54,146 nucleotides of DNA from a virus. The stretch is taken from IMG/VR virus record IMGVR_UViG_3300032242_001353, positions 1 through 54,146 of that record, one strand, 5' to 3'. Made by a program: the position numbers and the translations under genes. Within the stretch, counting starts at the first letter, position 1, and each line of letters starts with the position of its first letter. Shown here in pieces: positions 49,143 through 54,146 of the stretch. The notes beneath the pieces were generated by a model. It saw nothing but the letters and a program-made list of their open reading frames with translations. It searched no databases and was not told the origin of the DNA.

Positions 49143-49630
49143 GATTGTATCACTTCCACATTACAGTCTTTTAAGAATTCTAAACCACTACGACTCTTAT
49201 ATGATTCACCATAATAAACCGTTTTAATTCCAGCGGTGTAGATTTGTTTTGCACAATCTAAACATGGTGCATGAGTGAGAAACATCACTGCACCTTCTCC
49301 TGATTCTATACCTTTGGCCAACTTAGCAATAGCATTGGCCTCTGCATGTATCACTTCTGGTTTAGTTTTTAATTTATATCTTCTATTACCATCTTCATAT
49401 GGATACATTTTCCATAATTCATCTGGCATTAACCAACCACCAGAATCTATTGGCATAAACTCTTTAGTTTCACAGTCATTAGTCCAACCAGATGGCATTC
49501 CATTGTAACCAATAGATATGATTCTATCATCTTTTACAATAATGGCACCAACTTGTAATCGTTTTGCAGTTGATAATTGTGCGAACCTTTTGGCCACATC
49601 CATGTAGGCCTTAATGAATTTATATTTCAT
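49139..49630 (-). CDS. dCMP deaminase
   Basis: 163 aa with start at 49630 (ATGA overlap with the epimerase stop). The HAEANAIAKLAKG motif (HAE) and FLTHAPCLDCAKQIYTAG (PCxxC) are the zinc and proton-shuttle residues of the deaminase family. It supplies dUMP for ThyX. Confidence 0.92.
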   Translation of the reverse strand: MKYKFIKAYMDVAKRFAQLSTAKRLQVGAIIVKDDRIISIGYNGMPSGWTNDCETKEFMPIDSGGWLMPDELWKMYPYEDGNRRYKLKTKPEVIHAEANAIAKLAKGIESGEGAVMFLTHAPCLDCAKQIYTAGIKTVYYGESYKSRSGLEFLKDCNVEVIQS

Positions 49631-50406
49631 AGTTCTTGACTCTCTAAAGCTTTCCAAGTTTTCTTCATATCAGCACACGTATATTTTTGATATGAATGTT
49701 TTAAATTTTCAGGCATAGGAATTGTTTCTATTTTTGCATCATACAATGTTGCAACTTGATCTGCAACATCCATAAAACTTCTTGTTGCACCATTACCTAA
49801 ATTAAATATTCCACTAACATCCGTTTGCATAAACATTTTATGAAATGAAATTATCTGACTAACGTGAATGAAATCCCTCTTATACATTGCACTATTTTCA
49901 AATACTTTAATTACACCAGTTTCTTTGGCTTGTTTCTCAAACTGGCAATAAGGCGATGCTTGTGAACCTTTATGTTCTTCATTAGGGCCATACACATTAA
50001 AATACCTAAAGAGTTGCACTGTAGCAGTTTGTTTATGATCCATTACATACTTCTCAAACATATACTTACTCCATGAATATGGAGTTCTAGGATCAACAGG
50101 GTCATCTTCATTGAAACTTTGTTTTAATCCGTATATACTTGCAGAACTAGCGAATTGGAAGTTGACCTGATGATGCCTACAATCTTTATATAAGTCAACA
50201 CTAAAATCATAATTCTGCAACATGATTTTTTCAACATTAGTTTCTGTAGTAGAACTAATTGCACCTAGATGAATTACCCAATCGTATTTCTTGACTTTAG
50301 GATAAGCATCAACCCAATCAAAAGTATCCACATCATGTTCTCTTTCCAAAAAAGGAAGCATATTACTTCCAATAAATCCTTTATGGCCAGTCAATAATAT
50401 TTTCAT
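49627..50406 (-). CDS. ADP-L-glycero-D-manno-heptose-6-epimerase-like SDR
   Basis: 259 aa short-chain dehydrogenase: LLTGHKGFIGSNMLPFLE (Rossmann GxxGxxG), FASSASIYG (Ser), and PYSWSKYMFEKYV (YxxxK). FRYFNVYGPNEEHKGSQAS and MYKRDFIHVSQI fit the HldD/RfaD subgroup. It would make the last epimerisation of ADP-heptose. Overlaps the cupin and deaminase genes. Confidence 0.82.
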   Translation of the reverse strand: MKILLTGHKGFIGSNMLPFLEREHDVDTFDWVDAYPKVKKYDWVIHLGAISSTTETNVEKIMLQNYDFSVDLYKDCRHHQVNFQFASSASIYGLKQSFNEDDPVDPRTPYSWSKYMFEKYVMDHKQTATVQLFRYFNVYGPNEEHKGSQASPYCQFEKQAKETGVIKVFENSAMYKRDFIHVSQIISFHKMFMQTDVSGIFNLGNGATRSFMDVADQVATLYDAKIETIPMPENLKHSYQKYTCADMKKTWKALESQEL

Positions 50407-50759
50407 TTCTGAGAATCCCCAGGCATCACACGATAATTATCTTCAACTGAATCTGGTGTAGATACTTCTATTATTGTTCCTTCTTCATAACAAATTAACT
50501 GATGTGGCATAAGTGGTTCATTGTGCCATACATCTCCTTCTACAAGTTTTTTAGTTTTATAACTTGCATCTTTAGTGTCAATCCAACGAACTTCAAATTC
50601 ACCTTTCAACACATACCATGTTTCATCTTTGACTGCATGAAAGTGCATAGAGAATTTTGCACCTTTGTCGAAGTGCATAAACTTACCACAGTATTTGTCA
50701 TTCGTACACCAAATCTCCTCATGACCCCAACCTTTTTTAACCAATCCATCAAGTCGCAT
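50403..50759 (-). CDS. Cupin-fold sugar isomerase/epimerase-like protein
   Basis: 118 aa single cupin: KFSMHFHAVKDETWYVLKGE is cupin motif 1 (HxH...E), and EPLMPHQLICYEEGTIIEVS motif 2 (H). It resembles the C-terminal domain of mannose-6-phosphate isomerase/GDP-mannose pyrophosphorylase. Overlaps the kinase by 11 bases. Confidence 0.75.
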   Translation of the reverse strand: MRLDGLVKKGWGHEEIWCTNDKYCGKFMHFDKGAKFSMHFHAVKDETWYVLKGEFEVRWIDTKDASYKTKKLVEGDVWHNEPLMPHQLICYEEGTIIEVSTPDSVEDNYRVMPGDSQK

Positions 50760-51513
50760 TTATTTCCTCCAGTGTTGGTGCATATACACCTAAATGTTGT
50801 ACAGTAATCGATGCTGCACGATTAGCCCATAGTATAGATTGTTCAATATCTTCTGTCTGACAAAACATATAGGCCAATGCAGATAAGTGTGTATCACCTG
50901 CACCACATACATCAGATACATTTACTTTAGGTGTAGAATATATTTTATCTTTATATCTTGCACCGTCTTTACCTAAAGTAACAATCAGATTTCTAGCATT
51001 TTTATATTGCAACTTGCTATGTTCTAATTCATTAATCTTAATGTATATTTTACTTGGTGGATAAATCATATCTAAATGACTTAGATCCGTTTTTTTAGTG
51101 TCAACAAAAATAGGACCGTGATATATCGTTAATAGTTTATCGAATGTATCATTAGTAATAGAACCTTTATTGTAGTCAGAAATAACTACACAATCAAAAT
51201 TTTGTTCAAATAATTCTTCTGGTAAATCAATAGGTTCACTGATGAAATCTTCATCCATTCTCAACAATTGTTGGCCTGTTCTAATATCAATGAATCGTGT
51301 TTTAGTTGATTTAGATTGTCCATTAATCCATGTAACATTACACTCTAAGGCAAGTAGATTTTGAAAAACGTTACCTGACATACCAGGTTTAGATTCTTTG
51401 TTGGATAATTCGAAGATGGGGACTGGAGCTTCTGGACTAATTCTATTCACATGGCCATAAGCATAAACATCTATACAATCATCACCTAGTAATAATACGT
51501 TTAATTGTTTCAC
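50749..51513 (-). CDS. PfkB-family kinase (HldE N-domain-like)
   Basis: 254 aa. KPGMSGNVFQNLLALECNV is the N-terminal PfkB signature region and VSDVCGAGDTHLSALAYM the C-terminal signature with the GAGD anion hole. DCIDVYAYGHVNRISPEAPV matches the start of heptose-7-phosphate kinase domains. It phosphorylates heptose-7-phosphate at C1 in the ADP-heptose route. It overlaps the next gene by 32 bases, as if the two HldE domains had been split. Confidence 0.82.
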   Translation of the reverse strand: MKQLNVLLLGDDCIDVYAYGHVNRISPEAPVPIFELSNKESKPGMSGNVFQNLLALECNVTWINGQSKSTKTRFIDIRTGQQLLRMDEDFISEPIDLPEELFEQNFDCVVISDYNKGSITNDTFDKLLTIYHGPIFVDTKKTDLSHLDMIYPPSKIYIKINELEHSKLQYKNARNLIVTLGKDGARYKDKIYSTPKVNVSDVCGAGDTHLSALAYMFCQTEDIEQSILWANRAASITVQHLGVYAPTLEEINAT

Positions 51514-51874
51514 TTGTCGAATAACCTTTCAACAGATTAAAGAATATAATTTCACGACATACTTCTTGACCTACTATGTCTTTACCTATGTAGTCACTTC
51601 CTTTAACCATAGCATCATGTTCTGATATTAATTTTATCAATTCTTCATCTGAATTAAAAACGAATACTTCATTTACTGGTTTTAAATTCATGAGAAGAAA
51701 CCACCTCTCATCAACAGAATTGATAGGTCTTGTTGGACCTTTTAGTGATTTAACTCTCTCATCACCATCAATAGCAACTGTCAACCAATCACCTTGCTTT
51801 CTAGCAAAGTTTAACATTTCTATATGACCACGATGTATTATATCAAACGTACCATTAACAAATATTTTTCTCAT
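51482..51874 (-). CDS. HldE C-domain-like heptose-1-phosphate adenylyltransferase
   Basis: 130 aa. KIFVNGTFDIIHRGHIEMLN has the HxGH motif, GDWLTVAIDGDERVKSLKGP and the R-P-I-N-x-x-x-x-R block follow, and MVKGSDYIGKDIVGQEV matches RfaE2/HldE. It transfers AMP to heptose-1-phosphate. Together with the kinase, epimerase and cupin it forms a module. Confidence 0.85.
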   Translation of the reverse strand: MRKIFVNGTFDIIHRGHIEMLNFARKQGDWLTVAIDGDERVKSLKGPTRPINSVDERWFLLMNLKPVNEVFVFNSDEELIKLISEHDAMVKGSDYIGKDIVGQEVCREIIFFNLLKGYSTSETIKRIITR

Positions 51875-51878
51875 ATAA

Positions 51879-52085
51879 TCAATCTAAAGTCAACATACTC
51901 TTAACCATTTTATCTTTAATCATATCTGGTATAGAAAGATATGGCCATTCTAACCAAAATGGGCAAACGGTTTCCCATGAGTTATGTTCAACAAAATATT
52001 TGTATTGTTTAAGATGTTCTTTACTCTTAGGATTAAATGTTGTACGTCTTGCAAACATTTCCTGTGATAGTTTATTCAAAATCAT
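51879..52085 (-). CDS. Hypothetical protein, 68 aa
   Basis: MILNKLSQEMFARRTTFNPK begins a Trp-rich helical protein (CPFWLEWPYLSIPDMIKDKM). Small unknown of T4-like phages. Coupled with the following ORF (four-base overlap). Confidence 0.6.
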   Translation of the reverse strand: MILNKLSQEMFARRTTFNPKSKEHLKQYKYFVEHNSWETVCPFWLEWPYLSIPDMIKDKMVKSMLTLD

Positions 52086-52276
52086 TTTACGGTCTCCAAA
52101 TTATCCTTACGCATATAGAACACTGGTTGTTTCTTATGCTTTTCTGGATATTGTTTAACAACGGGTACAAATTGTACACCATCAATGTCCTTGGAATCCC
52201 AATCAGACATAGTATAATAGGTATCCGTGTTTAAACGAGACCTAACTTGTTTAACGATAGATTGATTTTTTTTCAT
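52082..52276 (-). CDS. Hypothetical protein, 64 aa
   Basis: The start at 52276 (MKKNQSIVKQVRSRLNTD) is favoured over 52294, which would start inside the -10 box. The leader is then only a few bases long. Basic with a central TYYTMSDWDSKDIDGVQFVP. Function unknown; first gene after the 52286-52314 promoter. Confidence 0.6.
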   Translation of the reverse strand: MKKNQSIVKQVRSRLNTDTYYTMSDWDSKDIDGVQFVPVVKQYPEKHKKQPVFYMRKDNLETVK

Positions 52277-52285
52277 AGTGTCACC

Positions 52286-52314
52286 ATTATACATGTAGAA
52301 AGAGGGGTTGTCAA
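52286..52314 (-). promoter_or_regulatory. Consensus sigma-70 promoter within a hairpin
   Basis: Minus strand: TTGACA (52309-52314), 17-bp spacer, TATAAT (52286-52291). The -35 hexamer falls in the loop of the inverted repeat 52299-52325. Confidence 0.85.
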
Positions 52315-52325
52315 GACCCCTCTTT
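52299..52325. terminator. 9-bp inverted repeat with T-run (bidirectional terminator)
   Basis: AAAGAGGGG/CCCCTCTTT (52299-52307 with 52317-52325), 9-base loop. T-rich tract on the plus-strand side (TCTTTTATTATT) and TTTCT on the minus strand. It terminates the hsp20/22-aa transcript and separates it from the next promoter, whose -35 is its loop. Confidence 0.7.
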
Positions 52326-52330
52326 TATTA

Positions 52331-52399
52331 TTACCGTTCAGGATAATTTGAAAAATTTAACTGGTCCCATTCCTCATCGGATACAGGCCACCAATTCAT
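52331..52399 (-). CDS. Tiny ORF coupled to hsp20, 22 aa
   Basis: Its ATG shares ATGA with the hsp20 stop; AAGGAAAC precedes it. The product (starts MNWWPVSDEEWDQLNF) is Trp-rich and acidic. The tight coupling and placement before a terminator suggest it is real rather than chance. Confidence 0.5.
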   Translation of the reverse strand: MNWWPVSDEEWDQLNFSNYPER

Positions 52400-52836
52400 T
52401 TTGTTTCCTTATCTTTGATAGCAATTTTTTTAATTGTTTCTTGTGTTTGGTATATGTTTTCTAACCAGACCTTTAACATACCATTTGCAATCTCAGCATC
52501 TTTAATCTCAATCTTATCATTAAGTGTAAAGGTACGTTGGAAAGCACGGTTAGCAATACCTTTCCAGAGGAAAGTTTCATCCTCGGCATCCTTAGATTCA
52601 CCTTTAATCACGAGATCATTACCACTTAAAGTGATTTCAATATCTTGTTTGGCAAAGCCAGCAACAGCCATCTCGATAACATATTTGTCATCAGAGACTT
52701 GTTTGATATTGTATGGAGGCCAGTTAGGTGCGTTTTTGGCCATGGTGGATGATGCCTCTTGCAGTTGTTTGAATACTTTGTCAAACCCAATTGCAAACGG
52801 ATCCAATGAGCGTAGTTGTGGAAATAGAGTTGTCAT
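52396..52836 (-). CDS. Small heat-shock protein Hsp20/IbpA-like
   Basis: 146 aa alpha-crystallin domain: PPYNIKQVSDDKYVIEMAVA, GFAKQDIEITLSGNDLVIKG, then IANRAFQRTFTLNDKIEIKD and NGMLKVWLEN (the [A/G]-x-L-x-[I/V] core). N-terminal arm MTTLFPQLRSLDPFAIGFDK. It holds unfolding proteins for refolding. Aquatic T4-like phages often carry one. Its leader (52837-52983) is folded and GC-rich. Confidence 0.92.
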   Translation of the reverse strand: MTTLFPQLRSLDPFAIGFDKVFKQLQEASSTMAKNAPNWPPYNIKQVSDDKYVIEMAVAGFAKQDIEITLSGNDLVIKGESKDAEDETFLWKGIANRAFQRTFTLNDKIEIKDAEIANGMLKVWLENIYQTQETIKKIAIKDKETK

Positions 52837-52983
52837 ATAATTCTCCTTGAATTAAGCGAGTTTAAGTTTTGTTACCCCGAAGGCGTAACGGTAAATACTG
52901 GTTACGGGTTCCAGTGACACCATATCGTTGTGCCCGATTTAATCACGCTCCTAAGGTAGAAGAGCCCTCCCATCCCGATGGGA
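52837..52983 (-). promoter_or_regulatory. Structured 5' leader of hsp20
   Basis: About 147 bases between the likely start of transcription and ATG. Hairpins on the transcribed strand: CCCAU/AUGGG with loop CGGG at the very 5' end (52969-52982), ACUGG/CCAGU (52897-52915), GUUAC/GUAAC enclosing CC-UUCG-GG (52871-52889). The SD (AAGGA) lies in a loop between TAATTC and GAATTA. Possible regulatory RNA (thermometer or stabiliser). No match to a riboswitch I can recall. Confidence 0.55.
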
Positions 52984-52988
52984 CTAGG

Positions 52989-53017
52989 AATATATCTTAT
53001 TTATATATTTCTGTCAA
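52989..53017 (-). promoter_or_regulatory. sigma-70-type early promoter for hsp20
   Basis: Minus strand: TTGACA (53012-53017), 17-bp spacer, TATATT (52989-52994). It begins in the last codons of regA. Confidence 0.8.
52998..53005 (-). promoter_or_regulatory. T4-type late box TATAAATA within the early spacer
   Basis: TATAAATA on the minus strand lies in the spacer of the early promoter at 52989-53017, so the same region can serve early and late polymerase. Confidence 0.6.
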
Positions 53018-53421
53018 GTTTTTTGGAATTTTTTACCAATGTTATATTTTGGTACCAGTTCCCATTCATCTTTTTCCTTGTGGGAAATAATCTTAATTTG
53101 GGAAAGGAATATAGGTGTTGGTACTTCTGTTTGTTGTGGTCGAACAACAGTTACCAGACCCCAATCTTGCAACAGGTTAATAATGGCATTCCTACGAGAA
53201 AGGTCATTCTCTGTAATATCTGTAGGTTTACCATCTAGTGCAAATAACTCCTTGAAGTGTACAATGTAATATTGTCCTCTCTTATGGAGTATGTGACAAG
53301 ATTGGAATAGGGTTCTGTCTTTCTTGGATGCAACACCGATTCTGGTCAGTGTTTCACGAACTTTTAAAAAGTCGTCCTGTTCGTTTAAAGTAACTTCTAC
53401 TAAATCTTTAATGTCAATCAT
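53014..53421 (-). CDS. regA: RegA translational repressor
   Basis: 135 aa and close to T4 RegA over its length: DFLKVRETLTRIGVASKKDR, LFQSCHILHKRGQYYIVHFK, LLQDWGLVTVV and EWELVPKYNIG. RegA binds the start regions of early phage mRNAs and represses them. Overlaps gp62 by four bases. Confidence 0.95.
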   Translation of the reverse strand: MIDIKDLVEVTLNEQDDFLKVRETLTRIGVASKKDRTLFQSCHILHKRGQYYIVHFKELFALDGKPTDITENDLSRRNAIINLLQDWGLVTVVRPQQTEVPTPIFLSQIKIISHKEKDEWELVPKYNIGKKFQKT

Positions 53422-53810
53422 GATTTCTTCACTCCGCCTCGATCTGTTTTTGTTTTTATATCAGCGATTTGTTCATCAGATAGAATACGCAAGGCCTCTT
53501 TAGCCTTAGCGTTAGAAAAACCAAAGTATTCTTTTACGCAATCAATATTCTTATCCACTTGCGACTTATTCCACGGTTGGAATTTCCGTTTAATAGGTCG
53601 TATGGTATTTAGAAGATACTGGTATTGCATATCTTTATCTAACTGAGAATGAAGGTTTATCTCATTCGCATACAGGACACAATCCAAGTGATTAGACAAG
53701 GCACGATTAACCAGAAATGGATTATAATCCTTCTGGTCTATATCGTCATTTATCACACATTTTTTAGTCTGTAGGATAGACGGAACGATTTCCTTGAATA
53801 AATCTGGCAT
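53418..53810 (-). CDS. 62: Clamp-loader small subunit gp62
   Basis: 130 aa, shorter than T4 gp62 (about 187). DLFKEIVPSILQTKKCVIND, NPFLVNRALSNHLDCVLYAN and KFQPWNKSQVDKNIDCVKEY are its conserved blocks. It joins gp44 to load the sliding clamp. One-base junction to gp44. Confidence 0.9.
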   Translation of the reverse strand: MPDLFKEIVPSILQTKKCVINDDIDQKDYNPFLVNRALSNHLDCVLYANEINLHSQLDKDMQYQYLLNTIRPIKRKFQPWNKSQVDKNIDCVKEYFGFSNAKAKEALRILSDEQIADIKTKTDRGGVKKS

Positions 53811-54146
53811 TATACAAACTCACAGTCTACCATGATTTCTGTAATGCAGGCCACCAGATTGATTTCTTGGTCTGCAACAAATGCCGATTGATATTGATAC
53901 TTAGCCAGAATCAAAACAACCTGAGGAATAGATTGAGGTTTAATATAGTCATACATGCTGTCATATATCTTACGATAGATACGAACAGGATCATTGTCTA
54001 TATTATTTGTAACCCACTTACGAGCAGAGGAGAAATCTTTCTCTTTGATTGACTTAATTAATTCTTGAATTTGAACATCCACGACAGAACTAAGAATACC
54101 CTTATCTATCGAGCCAGAAACCGAGTATCTCTGGAGTTCATTTAGA
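53810..54146 (-). CDS. 44: Clamp-loader ATPase gp44, C-terminal end (5' part outside window)
   Basis: Open to the right edge in the frame that reads LNELQRYSVSGSID just before VDVQIQELIKSIKEKDF; the internal GTG is not the start. Residues SARKWVTNNIDNDPVRIYRK and SIPQVVLILAKYQYQSAFVA belong to the C-terminal collar of gp44. The AAA+ motor with Walker motifs lies beyond the edge. Confidence 0.88.
   Translation of the reverse strand, partial: LNELQRYSVSGSIDKGILSSVVDVQIQELIKSIKEKDFSSARKWVTNNIDNDPVRIYRKIYDSMYDYIKPQSIPQVVLILAKYQYQSAFVADQEINLVACITEIMVDCEFV

Noticed and set aside
1-54146. CRISPR array, insertion sequence, integrase or attachment site
   Set aside because: No evenly spaced direct repeats, transposase or integrase frames were seen; the tRNA cluster is not flanked by repeats.

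Overview
The window is a piece of a T4-like (contractile-tailed, Pantevenvirales-type) phage genome of low GC content. It carries a recognisable T4 core: the C-terminal end of clamp-loader gp44, gp62, RegA, DNA polymerase gp43, recombinase UvsX, helicase gp41, primase gp61, RNase H and class Ia ribonucleotide reductase. It also has accessory genes of the kind seen in aquatic T4-like phages: Hsp20, SpeD, ThyX, a CobT-like vWA/metallopeptidase protein, a BPL_N-type amidotransferase and a GH19 endolysin. A GroES, a two-protein spanin pair and ADP-heptose enzymes point to a Gram-negative host. No photosystem gene is present, so a cyanobacterial host is not indicated. Nearly everything is on the minus strand, and the only plus-strand island lies at 42.4-44.4 kb.

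Layout, left to right (transcription runs right to left): 1-11.0 kb holds nucleotide metabolism and replication accessory genes (vWA protein, small ORFs, RNase H, GIY-YIG nuclease, nrdB, nrdA, thyX, gp61). 11.1-13.5 kb is a lysis cassette (holin, GH19 endolysin, o-spanin, i-spanin). 13.5-23.7 kb is a late operon of basic, low-complexity proteins. Many begin with an M-K-x-F-x-x-F-x-x-E leader resembling the T4 capsid-targeting/gp21-cleavage sequence, and several are fused to enzymatic folds: ligase-like nucleotidyltransferase, PD-(D/E)XK-like, and NMNAT plus P-loop kinase. 23.7-32.7 kb is a sugar and surface-modification island (three GT9-like proteins, several GT-A enzymes, two methyltransferases, a HAD phosphatase, and a sugar nucleotidyltransferase/kinase fusion). 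32.7-42.4 kb is the recombination-replication core (DruA-like protein, gp41, UvsX, gp43). 42.4-48.2 kb is a mixed block with GroES, eleven tRNA genes, one tRNA-like hairpin assembly and a GC-rich structured spacer. 48.2-52.3 kb has a metallopeptidase, SpeD, dCMP deaminase and an ADP-heptose pathway module. 52.3-54.1 kb has hsp20 behind a structured leader, then regA, gp62 and gp44.

Regulatory signals are unusually legible. Ten host-type sigma-70 promoters (-35 near TTGACA, 16-17 bp spacer, -10 near TATAAT) and seven T4-type late boxes (NATAAATA) can be placed. At two sites an early and a late promoter overlap.

Taken together, the phage makes deoxynucleotides, replicates with T4 proteins, supports translation with its own tRNAs and protein folding with its own co-chaperonin, and can probably make and transfer ADP-heptose or related sugars. 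It also seems to load several enzyme-bearing proteins into its head. The most unusual parts are the putative internal-protein cargo locus, the heptose plus GT9 combination, and the two non-tRNA RNA structures embedded in the tRNA array.
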